Source: Lachnospiraceae bacterium
GTDB lineage: Bacteria > Bacillota > Clostridia > Lachnospirales > Lachnospiraceae
Direction: 5' to 3'
DNA length: 64,000 bases
Assembly: GCA_017427415.1 (NCBI GenBank)
Contig: JAFRSU010000065.1
Span: 19,205 to 83,204 of the forward strand
Part shown: in pieces, positions 44,289 to 53,252 of the stretch
Layout of the letters: the number at the start of each line of letters is the position of its first letter
Numbering within the stretch: position 1 is the stretch's first letter
Made by a program: the position numbers and the translations under genes
The notes under the pieces: generated by a model
The model's database searches: none
Seen by the model: the letters and a program-made list of their open reading frames with translations, nothing else
Told to the model about the DNA's origin: nothing

Positions 44289-44344
44289 GAACATATGAGC
44301 AACTGTTCATATGTTCATAATACCACAAATATATAAAATGTCAA
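44289..44344 (-). promoter_or_regulatory. Promoter and ArsR-type operator of the metal efflux operon
   Basis: On the minus strand TTGACA (44344-44339), a 16-nt spacer and TATTAT (44322-44317). Immediately downstream, 44289-44316 is an inverted repeat GAACATATGA, 6-8 nt, TCATATGTTC, the 10-n-10 shape of SmtB/CadC sites. Confidence 0.85.
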
Positions 44345-44371
44345 CCTCTTTTTATATTTTTATCCGATTAA

Positions 44372-44400
44372 TTGACTAAATCTGTATTTTAAAGTATAAT
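44372..44400 (+). promoter_or_regulatory. Promoter of the rfbC-glf operon
   Basis: TTGACT (44372-44377), a 17-nt spacer and TATAAT (44395-44400). The leader contains the hairpin GGCTGTTT...AAACAGCC. Confidence 0.8.
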
Positions 44401-44489
44401 CTACATATCTCTGTAGGCTGTTTGCGGGTATTTAAGGAAATGCCGGAAACAGCCGCATAAAAGCAAGTGTTTTCAGGAGGAAAAAGGAA

Positions 44490-45047
44490 ATGAATTTCAA
44501 GGAAACAGCATTAAAGGATGTTTATATCATAGAGCCGAAGGTGTTCGGTGACCACAGGGGCTGGAATTACGAAAGCTGGACCGAAAGAGATCTCGATAAC
44601 GCAGGTCTTCACTACCATTTCGTACAGGATAACCAGAGCTTTTCCGCTAAAAAAGGTACCCTGCGCGGTCTTCACTTCCAGAAGGGCGAGTATTCTCAGG
44701 CCAAGCTTGTAAGATGTGTCAGGGGTACCGTTTTGGATGTGGCCGTAGACCTTCGTCATGAGTCTCCCACATATCTTAAGTGGATAGGTGTGGAGCTCTC
44801 CGAGGATAACAAGCTCCAGCTTATGATCCCCAGAGGCTTCGCACACGGATTTGTAACTCTTTCGGACAATGTCGAGTTCATCTATAAGCTCGACAACTAC
44901 TACGCTCCCGCTCACGAAGCAAGCATACGCTTCGATGACCCGGATATCAATGTCAACTGGGGTGAGACCGATCCCATTCTTGCGGAGAAGGATAAAAACG
45001 CACCCTATCTTAAGGATTATTTAAAAGAATACGGAGTGATCTTCTGA
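44490..45047 (+). CDS. rfbC: dTDP-4-dehydrorhamnose 3,5-epimerase
   Basis: A 185-residue RmlC-type cupin. It has the motifs VFGDHRGWNYESW, KKGTLRGLHFQ (active-site His), KLVRCVRGTVLDVAVDLR and RGFAHGFVTLS, with the Asp-His dyad conserved. It acts in dTDP-L-rhamnose synthesis for cell-wall polysaccharide. ATG 44490 has TCAGGAGGAAA. The stop overlaps the glf start by one base (TGATG). The other rml genes are not in the window, so the pair may supply nucleotide sugars together with genes elsewhere. Confidence 0.95.
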   Translation: MNFKETALKDVYIIEPKVFGDHRGWNYESWTERDLDNAGLHYHFVQDNQSFSAKKGTLRGLHFQKGEYSQAKLVRCVRGTVLDVAVDLRHESPTYLKWIGVELSEDNKLQLMIPRGFAHGFVTLSDNVEFIYKLDNYYAPAHEASIRFDDPDINVNWGETDPILAEKDKNAPYLKDYLKEYGVIF

Positions 45048-46150
45048 TGGGAAAAGCTTACGATTATCTGATAGTCGGAGCCGGACTGTACGGTGCGGTA
45101 GCGGCTTATGAACTGAAAAAAAAGGGCTTCAAGTGTCTCGTTATCGATAAAAGAAGCCATATCGGCGGCAACATCTATACGGAAAATGCCGACGGGATCA
45201 ATATCCACAAGTACGGTGCACATATCTTCCACACATCCGATAAAAAAATATGGGATTATGTGAACCAATTTGCTTCCTTTAACAATTTCATAAACTCGCC
45301 CGTGGCACGCTTCCGTAATGAGCTCTATAACCTTCCTTTCAACATGAACACATTTTCAAAGCTCTGGGGCATAACCACTCCGGCTGAAGCTAAAGCAAAG
45401 ATAAAAGAACAGATAGAAGCAGAGAACCTCACAGGCGAGCCTAAAAATCTGGAGGAACAGGCCCTCCGCCTTGTGGGACGTGATGTATATGAAAAGCTGG
45501 TAAAAGAATATACCGAAAAACAGTGGGGGCGCGACTGCAAGGAGCTTCCCGCATTTATCATCAAGCGTCTTCCTGTGAGATTCACCTTTGACAACAACTA
45601 CTTTAACGACAGATACCAGGGTATCCCCATCGGCGGATATACAGCCATGGTCGAAAAGATGCTCGAAGGTACCGAACTATGGCTTGATACGGACTATTTT
45701 GAGCATAGAGACAGTTTTGACAGCATCGCGGATAAGACCATATACACCGGCATGATAGACCAATTTTACGGGTATCAGTTCGGCGAGCTTGAGTACAGGT
45801 CATTAAAGTTCGAGACAGAGAAGCTGGAAACGGAAAACTACCAGGGCGTAGCCGTAGTAAATTACACCAGCCACGATGAGAAATTCACACGTATCATAGA
45901 GCATAAGCATTTCGAATTCGGAAAGCAGCCCGTAACCTATATCACAAAAGAGTATCCCAAGCAGTGGGAAAAAGGTGATGAGCCCTACTATCCGGTAAAC
46001 AATGACAGAAACAATGAACTTTACGCAAAGTACAAGGCTTTAGCCGAAAAAGAAACCAATGTGTTCTTCGGCGGCAGACTCGGACAGTATAAGTACTATG
46101 ACATGGATAAGGTCATAGCCGCCGCTCTTGCGGATATATCACAGATGTAG
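45047..46150 (+). CDS. glf: UDP-galactopyranose mutase
   Basis: A 367-residue flavoenzyme. The N-terminal FAD fold is DYLIVGAGLYGAVAAYELKK, with HIGGNIYTE after it. It keeps RLPVRFTFDNNYF and PIGGYTAMVEKML, and the C-terminal GRLGQYKYYDMDKVI. It makes UDP-galactofuranose for surface polysaccharides. It is translationally coupled to rfbC. The length matches the bacterial enzyme. A 116-base gap follows, which contains a small inverted repeat. Confidence 0.96.
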   Translation: MGKAYDYLIVGAGLYGAVAAYELKKKGFKCLVIDKRSHIGGNIYTENADGINIHKYGAHIFHTSDKKIWDYVNQFASFNNFINSPVARFRNELYNLPFNMNTFSKLWGITTPAEAKAKIKEQIEAENLTGEPKNLEEQALRLVGRDVYEKLVKEYTEKQWGRDCKELPAFIIKRLPVRFTFDNNYFNDRYQGIPIGGYTAMVEKMLEGTELWLDTDYFEHRDSFDSIADKTIYTGMIDQFYGYQFGELEYRSLKFETEKLETENYQGVAVVNYTSHDEKFTRIIEHKHFEFGKQPVTYITKEYPKQWEKGDEPYYPVNNDRNNELYAKYKALAEKETNVFFGGRLGQYKYYDMDKVIAAALADISQM

Positions 46151-46208
46151 GATGCCACGCTCAAAAAGATCAGGATATTGTACCTGTCACAGCCACACAC
46201 AATAAGGA

Positions 46209-46236
46209 AATGTCACGGACCTTTTTAGGTGACATT
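46209..46236. repeat. Inverted repeat AATGTCAC / GTGACATT upstream of GH5 gene
   Basis: AATGTCAC, GGACCTTTTTAG, GTGACATT, 31 nt before the GH5 start codon. It resembles the ends of the REP-like elements, but the position would also suit a regulator site. Confidence 0.55.
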
Positions 46237-46266
46237 GACGGATTATTATAAAGTAAGGATTTACAT

Positions 46267-48393
46267 ATGCATTATAAACATAATTTTTCAAAAAAACTGT
46301 TAAAGCTTTCAGCTCCTATCTTATTGGTACTATCGGTTATGCTCATTTCGGCCTGTGCTCCCGAAGGGAAAGCAAGAGCAAAACAGGACCTCCTTACAGG
46401 CAAGACCGCCAAAGAGATAACCTCGCAGATGGGTATGGGCTGGAATCTCGGTAATACCATGGATGCAACAGGAGGCAGCAGAACAAGTGTCTCCAGTCAG
46501 GAAACCTCCTGGGGAAATCCCATTACCACTCCCGAGCTTATAAAAGCCATACACGACAGAGGCTTTAAGACCATACGTATACCTACCACCTGGATGAATT
46601 TTATATCCAAGGACGGCACCTATACCATCGACCCCAAGTTTATGGCAAGAGTTAAGGAGATCGTTGACTATGCATATGAGCTCGACATGTTCATCATCCT
46701 TAACCTTCACCACGAATCCTGGGTAAATATCAAGACATTAGACAAGGATTATCCGAAGGTTGCAACGGAGCTTGAGGCAGTCTGGGCGCAGATAGCCGAT
46801 GCATTTGCCGATTACGACCAGCATCTTATCTTTGAAGCTATGAATGAGCCCCGTATGCCCGGTACAGACCACGAATGGGACGGAGTCCAGAGTGCTTACA
46901 ATGCGGTCAACTATCTCAATCAGGTATTTGCATACACCATACGAAGCAACGGTAAAGGATATAATTCCGAAAGATGCCTTATGATCCCCGGATATGCTGC
47001 TTCTTCCAACGATAATATATTAAAATCCATCTCCATCCCTACCTTTGAGGGTGAGCCTGTAAAAAACATCATCATCTCGACACATTGCTACAGTCCTTAT
47101 GATTTCTGCTTAAGCGATGAAAATATGACCTTCGATCCCGAGAGCAGGACTGACACAGGCTCTATAGATATTCTTTTTAACACTTTAGAGGAGCAGTTCC
47201 TTTTTAATGACATACCTGTAGTTATAGGTGAGACAGGTGCCACCAACAAGGACAACACCGAAGAACGTGAAAAATGGGCCAGATACATGGGGCTTAAATG
47301 TTATGAATACGGTATCCCCATCATCATCTGGGATAACGGTCACAACGGTAATTCCGGCGGCGAATGCCATGCCTGGATCAACCGCAGGACCTGTACCTGG
47401 AATTATCCTACTGTAGTTGACAATCTTTTCTTCGGATCCGAAGCCCGTGAATGGGGTGAACAGACCGATATTGACAGACTTGCTTACGAAAGCCTCAAGG
47501 AGTATCCGGGACTTATCGGAGGAAAGGTAATCTGGGAGGATAAGGAAGGCCACACGGTTGCAAATCTTGTATACAGTCATGCGCAGCCCGTATCCATACC
47601 CGTAATCCGCAGCTATATTACAGCTTCCAATGATATAGCCATAGCAAGCAGTTCCGCAGATAATTTAAGATTCTATCTGACGATCAAGGATTCCGAATCT
47701 TCCGGTTCCAATTTTATACCTGTATCACCTTACAAAACCGAAACCGCAGATAACTTGTATATATCATATTTTAAATACAGGGATATGAACGACAGCCTTA
47801 AAAAGAACGGCATCGAAAATGCCGCAAAGGTAGAGTCTTTCTTAATCGCTTCTGATGGTCCCGATATAAACATATATGAAGTCGACACGGTATCTCTTAC
47901 TCCCTCTGTCACATATCTTGTAAACGGACAGAGCTTTACTTCCGAAGCAAGTGTTACCACCCTGCCCGGTATGAAGGTGCTCGGCTGGTATACCACTAAG
48001 GACTTTAAGGAAGACACCGAATTTGACGGAGAGGCCGGAAGGGCTGTAACTTTATACGGCAAGATGATACCCGAATACGATACCGTAGCGATGCAGCAGT
48101 ATACCGAAAAATACGGAACGGAAGACATTACGCCTACTCCCGGGGTGACTGCCGCTATAGATATCACACCCGATGTTACCTCATCTCCCGATGTGACTGT
48201 GACCGAAATACCGGCTACAGGCAAACCCGTATCGGAAGATGCCGATACCCCGTCATCTTCCGATACGGGCGAAGACCGGGAAAAAACCTCCGGTATCCAC
48301 CCCATAACGCTTACCATTGTACTCATCGGCCTTGCTGCCTTAATTGCGGCATTTATATTCATCATGAAAAAGAATTATCAAAACAGGAAATAA
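46267..48393 (+). CDS. GH5 endoglucanase, lipoprotein with C-terminal membrane anchor
   Basis: A 708-residue surface enzyme. A signal peptide ends in the lipobox LISAC (C30). The catalytic GH5 domain (about 45-400) has MGMGWNLGNTMDA, RIPTTWMNF, NLHHESW, the acid/base E194 in AMNEPR and the nucleophile E322 in VIGETG. It is followed by a region of about 200 residues with one InlB-like beta repeat (KVLGWYTTKDFKE ... TLYGKM), a Thr/Pro/Asp-rich stretch and a final membrane helix (TIVLIGLAALIAAFIFIM) with a basic tail. It should cut cellulose or another beta-glucan at the cell surface. Two anchors on one protein are odd. galK follows. Confidence 0.93.
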   Translation: MHYKHNFSKKLLKLSAPILLVLSVMLISACAPEGKARAKQDLLTGKTAKEITSQMGMGWNLGNTMDATGGSRTSVSSQETSWGNPITTPELIKAIHDRGFKTIRIPTTWMNFISKDGTYTIDPKFMARVKEIVDYAYELDMFIILNLHHESWVNIKTLDKDYPKVATELEAVWAQIADAFADYDQHLIFEAMNEPRMPGTDHEWDGVQSAYNAVNYLNQVFAYTIRSNGKGYNSERCLMIPGYAASSNDNILKSISIPTFEGEPVKNIIISTHCYSPYDFCLSDENMTFDPESRTDTGSIDILFNTLEEQFLFNDIPVVIGETGATNKDNTEEREKWARYMGLKCYEYGIPIIIWDNGHNGNSGGECHAWINRRTCTWNYPTVVDNLFFGSEAREWGEQTDIDRLAYESLKEYPGLIGGKVIWEDKEGHTVANLVYSHAQPVSIPVIRSYITASNDIAIASSSADNLRFYLTIKDSESSGSNFIPVSPYKTETADNLYISYFKYRDMNDSLKKNGIENAAKVESFLIASDGPDINIYEVDTVSLTPSVTYLVNGQSFTSEASVTTLPGMKVLGWYTTKDFKEDTEFDGEAGRAVTLYGKMIPEYDTVAMQQYTEKYGTEDITPTPGVTAAIDITPDVTSSPDVTVTEIPATGKPVSEDADTPSSSDTGEDREKTSGIHPITLTIVLIGLAALIAAFIFIMKKNYQNRK

Positions 48394-48418
48394 TACCTCC
48401 GAAAGGACAGGCACTAAT

Positions 48419-49600
48419 ATGGATCAAAATATAAAAGCGGAGCTTATATCCGATTTTAAAAGAGTATTCGGGGATGAAGACGGTGTACGCATCTTCTTTG
48501 CTCCGGGCAGGGTAAACCTGATCGGCGAGCATACCGATTATAACGGCGGACACGTATTCCCGTGTGCATTGAGCCTCGGCACCTATGCTGCCGTAAAGAA
48601 AAGAAATGATAAAAATATCCGACTTTACTCTATGAATTTTGAAAAAGACGGAGTGATAGAAGCCGATGCCTCAGGTGACCTTGTAAACTCTCCTAATTAC
48701 AGATGGGCCAACTATCCGTTAGGCATAGTAGAGACCTTTAGAAAACGCGGGATGGCTCTAAAGTCCGGGTTCGATATCCTCTTTTACGGTACCATCCCGA
48801 ACGGTTCCGGACTTTCTTCATCTGCTTCCATCGAAGTACTTACAGGTTATTGTTTAAAGGAGCTGTACGGATTCAATGTCACCAGACAGGACTTAGCTCT
48901 CATCGGTCAGGACTCGGAGAACAATTTTAACGGTATGAACTGCGGCATCATGGACCAGTTCGCTTCCGCCTTCGGAAAAGCCGGACATGCTATTTTCTTA
49001 GATACCGCAACCTTAAAATACGAATATGTCCCTGTAGACTTAAAGGGCATAAAGATAGTCATATCAAATACCAATGTAAAGCACGAGCTTACCTCATCAG
49101 GCTATAATGACCGCAGACGTGAAAGTGAGACCGCTCTAAAGGATCTGCAGACCGTAACCGGCATCAAAGCCTTAGGTGAACTTGATAAGGAGACATTTGA
49201 TAAGTACTCTTCCGCCATAAAGGATGAAATATGTTACCGGCGTGCACGCCATGCGGTTACCGAAAACCTGCGCACCATAGAAGCCGTAAAGGCGCTTAAC
49301 GCAGGCGAACTTGCCACATTCGGGCATCTCATGAACGAATCGCATGCATCCCTTGATAAGGATTATGAAGTAACCTGTCCCGAGCTTAATATTATGGCTG
49401 AAACCGAACAGTCGCTCGAAGGAGTCATAGGTGCCCGCATGACCGGCGGAGGTTTTGGAGGATGTACCGTAGCCCTCGTACGTGAGGAGTGCGTTGACTC
49501 CGTTATTGAAAAAACAAAAGAAACATATATTTCAAAGACCGGCATCACTCCAGCTTTTTACGTAGTGGATATAGGAGACGGTCCCTGCGAAATAATGTAA
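48419..49600 (+). CDS. galK: Galactokinase
   Basis: A 393-residue GHMP kinase. The galactokinase signature is GRVNLIGEHTDYNGGHVFP, the GHMP glycine loop is IPNGSGLSSSASIEV, and RMTGGGFGGCTVAL is at the C terminus. It phosphorylates galactose to galactose 1-phosphate. AAAGGACAGG lies upstream of ATG 48419. No other Leloir genes are adjacent, and the GH5 and transglutaminase-like genes flank it within a run of plus-strand genes with 25-nt gaps. Confidence 0.95.
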   Translation: MDQNIKAELISDFKRVFGDEDGVRIFFAPGRVNLIGEHTDYNGGHVFPCALSLGTYAAVKKRNDKNIRLYSMNFEKDGVIEADASGDLVNSPNYRWANYPLGIVETFRKRGMALKSGFDILFYGTIPNGSGLSSSASIEVLTGYCLKELYGFNVTRQDLALIGQDSENNFNGMNCGIMDQFASAFGKAGHAIFLDTATLKYEYVPVDLKGIKIVISNTNVKHELTSSGYNDRRRESETALKDLQTVTGIKALGELDKETFDKYSSAIKDEICYRRARHAVTENLRTIEAVKALNAGELATFGHLMNESHASLDKDYEVTCPELNIMAETEQSLEGVIGARMTGGGFGGCTVALVREECVDSVIEKTKETYISKTGITPAFYVVDIGDGPCEIM

Positions 49601-49625
49601 CTTTATCACAAGAAAGGAGCTCCAT

Positions 49626-51107
49626 ATGAAAAAGAACCGGCTTTTCTTATCCTTTATCTTTGTTCTTGCTCTTATACTCGGTCTTTCCGTTACTTCCTCT
49701 TTAAGAGCCAACGCTGCTTCAAAGCCCGCAGTATCAAAGAAAAAGGTCACTATCTACACCGACTCTGATCCTTATACGATAAAGATCAAAAATCTCTCAG
49801 ACAGCGCTACCATAAAATATAAATCTTCCAACAAGAAGATAATAACCGTCAGCAAAAAGGGTGTGGTAAAGCCTGTAAGCACCGGAAAAGCATCCGTAAA
49901 GGCAACTGTAACACAGAACGGCAATACCTATAAATTAAAAACCGTATTCACCGTAAAAGAAGCCAAAAAGCCTGCTGCTCCTACCGCTGCAGAATATAAA
50001 AAGATGGCCCAGGCTCTGATAAAGGAGCTCGATGCTAAAGCAACCGTCGATCCGCATTCTGTTTCTTTAGATGATTCGAATGTAAAACCTATTTCCAATA
50101 AAGAAGCACTTGACCGGTTCATTTTTAATGAAAGCAAGTATTCCTATTCCAAGTCCTACCTCTATATCAGCGATCTGGATCTGCTCCGCTCTTACGAAGA
50201 ATATATCGCAATGTACCCGAGTATCACGAGTATAGAGTTTACCCGTGTGATCAAATACAAAAACATAATCGAAGTAGAAATGGAATTGTCGGTAGATTCG
50301 ATCCTCTTTGATGATGAGTATGCCATCGATAATGCCATAACCAGTGGAAACACTTCATATCTTACATCCGATGAGCAGGCACTGTACAAAAAACTGAGTG
50401 CACTTGCAGATAAATTAAAGGGTAAGGATGAGTATACCACTGTTAAAAACATTCATGACCATATAGTATTAAATACACTATATCCGAGTTCTTATTCAGG
50501 TAATGCCGTTCATACGGTAGCCTACACCGTAAACGAAGGTAAAGCAGTATGTGACGGTTATGCAAAGACGTTCTATTTTCTCTGTAAGTTTAACGGTATA
50601 GACTGTGTGACAGTAACCGGTGATGCCACCAATTCCGATGGCAGAACAGAAACCCATGCATGGAACAAGGTTAAGATAAACGATAAATGGTATGCTTTAG
50701 ATGTTACATGGGATGATCCTTTTCCTGATGAGAAGGGACGTGTGTTATACGGCTATTTCCTGGTAACCGACGAGGACATGAACAAAAACCATAAGACCAA
50801 AAATCAGAACCTTCCGGAAGCTGCAAGCAAAGACCTCGGTATAATCTATAAAAGATATACAGATGCTGTCCCGCTCAGTTCACCTGCCGAGGTTAAAAAA
50901 TATATGTCCTCACGTATCGATGAAGTACTTGGCAGGACATATGACCTGACATTCCAATTCCTTTATACCAAGAATGACACTCCTATAGAAGATACGATCT
51001 CCGATGTATTATACAGCTACCATACCAAATACGGCTGCGGATACAGTATGAACGGAGAAAGCGCAGGAATCCTCGGTACGGCATATACCGTAAGGGTATA
51101 CAAATAA
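49626..51107 (+). CDS. Secreted protein with Ig-like and transglutaminase-like domains
   Basis: A 493-residue exported protein. The signal peptide ends near ANA (residue 30). Residues 35-110 form a Big2-type Ig-like domain (SNKKIITVSKKGVVKPVSTG). The transglutaminase-like domain (about 265-400) has the catalytic triad C309 (EGKAVCDGYAKTF), H344 (ETHAWNKVK) and D359 (YALDVTWDDP). Such proteins are thought to act in the cell wall, as proteases or cross-linkers; no specific role is known. ATG 49626 has AAAGGAGC. It closes the gene run and ends at a terminator. Confidence 0.88.
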   Translation: MKKNRLFLSFIFVLALILGLSVTSSLRANAASKPAVSKKKVTIYTDSDPYTIKIKNLSDSATIKYKSSNKKIITVSKKGVVKPVSTGKASVKATVTQNGNTYKLKTVFTVKEAKKPAAPTAAEYKKMAQALIKELDAKATVDPHSVSLDDSNVKPISNKEALDRFIFNESKYSYSKSYLYISDLDLLRSYEEYIAMYPSITSIEFTRVIKYKNIIEVEMELSVDSILFDDEYAIDNAITSGNTSYLTSDEQALYKKLSALADKLKGKDEYTTVKNIHDHIVLNTLYPSSYSGNAVHTVAYTVNEGKAVCDGYAKTFYFLCKFNGIDCVTVTGDATNSDGRTETHAWNKVKINDKWYALDVTWDDPFPDEKGRVLYGYFLVTDEDMNKNHKTKNQNLPEAASKDLGIIYKRYTDAVPLSSPAEVKKYMSSRIDEVLGRTYDLTFQFLYTKNDTPIEDTISDVLYSYHTKYGCGYSMNGESAGILGTAYTVRVYK

Positions 51108-51152
51108 ACTTTTCCTATAGGGGTCAGGTACCATTAAGAATTTATTAAAAAC

Positions 51153-51186
51153 GGGCTTCCGATAATTTCGGAAGCCCTGTTTTTTA
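51153..51186. terminator. Bidirectional terminator
   Basis: GGGCTTCC, loop, GGAAGCCC, then TGTTTTTT on the plus strand, with AAAA on the other side. It lies between the transglutaminase-like gene (plus) and the ligase gene (minus). A GGGGTCAGGTACCATTAA motif just upstream (51119-51137) also occurs at 15341-15358. Confidence 0.85.
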
Positions 51187-53133
51187 CTCGATATTTTCTG
51201 CAGCATCCTTCTTTTTTCCCTTAACCTCTTTGGTCTCGGCAGCCTCTATGGTCTCAAGCACAGCAAATGCGTTGTCTCTCTTTATCATGGAGTTGATGGC
51301 AAGTCCGATACCTATGAGTACCCAGTACAGAGGTGCGATAACTATCATAGAGTCATTGATGATACCGCATATCATGTAGCCGAAAGTACCGCACAGTATA
51401 CCTATGCCGACCATAACTATGGACTTGCTTCTGTCTGCTCTTACATAAAGCTTAAAGCTTGTGATAAAGTACCAGATATAAAATACCAGGAAACATATGA
51501 GTGACAGCAAGCCCGTCTGTACCGCTATCTGCAGATACATGTTATGAGGCTTTGTCATGAGGATATTCTCATATCCGCCGTTGTACATCGCTACATAATC
51601 GTCATTCGGGAAGGCAAGCGTAAATGTATCGGGGCCTGTACCGAGCAGTATATTATGCTTTAATAACGGTAATGTCCTTGACCAGATAAATCCTCTGCCG
51701 GAGAATGCCCTGCCGTAATTGCTTAAGCCCTCGACATACTCCGCATTATTCATCTTAACCGCTTTTCCCTTAAGATTGATATAATAGTATGACCCGTTCA
51801 GGTTTATAAATGTCCAGTTTTTCTTATCAATATTGACATTGAATACAGGACTTCCCTGGAAGAACAGGAACTCAAACTTGATGTTTGTAAATCGCTCATC
51901 TGTGGTATCAAAATTGTAGCTTCCCGATTCTTCGTTGAGAGTAGGAACATAATCCACTCTTTCATCATCTTCATCAAAAGCATCGATCGCGAAATTCTCA
52001 CCATCCGCATCAAGATACAGTGAAAGCTTCAACTCATGGTCAAGATAATGAATGACAACATTATCGTCATTTGTTTCGACAGCCTTTAAGTTGTGCTCGG
52101 TCTTTTCAATCTCCATGGCCTGCTTAGCACGTGAAAGCAGCTGTCCGTTTGAATAGTTGTTAAATGTGTAAACTATGCCGACGATAAGCACTATCACTAT
52201 TAATGCCTCGGGTATAAACTTTACAAGCTTCTTGTTAAATACCAGTATAAGAAGTATCAGCGAAAATGCTACGCCTATAAAGCCCGCACGTGAACCGGAG
52301 CCCAATATGCACAGCAGCAGTCCGATATATACGATGATATTTACTACCGCAAGCCATACCTTTTTCTTTGCAAAAGCAAGCATCAAAAATACCGGTGAGA
52401 TAAGTGATACGTAAGAACCTACATAGTTCGGGTTATAAAGCGTGAGATACACCCTTCCCAGCGGGAATTCGAATAACAGCTTATTTTCCGGATCCTTATA
52501 CAGTTCTGTGGGAAGCAACAGCCATCTGCCGAATTCCGAACGGAATATATCCTGTGAAAACGCCTGTGACAGACCTATCAGAAGCATAAACACGGTGCCA
52601 AGGAAAAATACCGACATAAGGATATCCACATCCTTGGTCTCGGATACGAATAAAAACGAATAATACACACATAATGCATATCCGAGCAATACCCATACCG
52701 ACTCGAAATGATCGATTATACCCGTAAACGAAAATGAAGCATAATCCGAAAAAACAGCTGATAGAAAAGCTAAAAAGGCATACGCCGCAAGCGGGATAAA
52801 CAATTTTGCTGCTTTAAGCTCCCTATGATGCAAAAATGCCTGGGCTATAATCAGTATAAGCATTATACTGCATACGGTGATAAAAAATATCGACTTATAA
52901 TACAGGAATATATCTTCTGTCTGATCGGCCAGAGAATAAAACCCGTATCCTTCAAGGTGTGTTGCTACTTCTTTCAGTCGTACTATCAAAGGGAATATAC
53001 CTAGAATGAAAATAAGCGGTATGATATAGTAATTAAATTTTCCTCCGGCCTTTCCCGCTGACTTATCTTTATGCTTAGTCTCTGTAGCTATATTTATATT
53101 TGAATTATCTTTAACTGCTTTTTTATTGCTCAT
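51184..53133 (-). CDS. O-antigen ligase / Wzy-like polymerase family membrane protein
   Basis: A 649-residue protein with about 12 membrane helices and the O-antigen-ligase features: LGSGSRAGFIGVAFSL, a long extracytoplasmic segment (about 190 residues, Asp/Asn/Tyr rich), GRGFIWSRTLPLLKHNILLG with GTGPDTF, and KPHNMYLQIAVQTG. Family members attach or polymerise surface glycans using a polyprenyl-linked donor. In a Gram-positive it probably builds a wall or capsular polysaccharide. ATG 53133 has CGGAGG. Upstream is a good promoter. The partner polysaccharide genes are not adjacent. Confidence 0.87.
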   Translation of the reverse strand: MSNKKAVKDNSNINIATETKHKDKSAGKAGGKFNYYIIPLIFILGIFPLIVRLKEVATHLEGYGFYSLADQTEDIFLYYKSIFFITVCSIMLILIIAQAFLHHRELKAAKLFIPLAAYAFLAFLSAVFSDYASFSFTGIIDHFESVWVLLGYALCVYYSFLFVSETKDVDILMSVFFLGTVFMLLIGLSQAFSQDIFRSEFGRWLLLPTELYKDPENKLLFEFPLGRVYLTLYNPNYVGSYVSLISPVFLMLAFAKKKVWLAVVNIIVYIGLLLCILGSGSRAGFIGVAFSLILLILVFNKKLVKFIPEALIVIVLIVGIVYTFNNYSNGQLLSRAKQAMEIEKTEHNLKAVETNDDNVVIHYLDHELKLSLYLDADGENFAIDAFDEDDERVDYVPTLNEESGSYNFDTTDERFTNIKFEFLFFQGSPVFNVNIDKKNWTFINLNGSYYYINLKGKAVKMNNAEYVEGLSNYGRAFSGRGFIWSRTLPLLKHNILLGTGPDTFTLAFPNDDYVAMYNGGYENILMTKPHNMYLQIAVQTGLLSLICFLVFYIWYFITSFKLYVRADRSKSIVMVGIGILCGTFGYMICGIINDSMIVIAPLYWVLIGIGLAINSMIKRDNAFAVLETIEAAETKEVKGKKKDAAENIE

Positions 53134-53167
53134 AATATACCTCCGTTATCAGCGCACAAGCAAGGAT

Positions 53168-53196
53168 ATTATAGCCTTTTGTATTATAATTGTAAA
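53168..53196 (-). promoter_or_regulatory. Promoter of the ligase-like gene
   Basis: On the minus strand TTTACA (53196-53191), a 17-nt spacer and TATAAT (53173-53168), 35 nt before the start codon. Confidence 0.7.
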
Positions 53197-53252
53197 GTGA
53201 AATAATTGTGTCCGGACTTCCCGGCTTCATATAAAACGGCAGCCTCAGCCGG

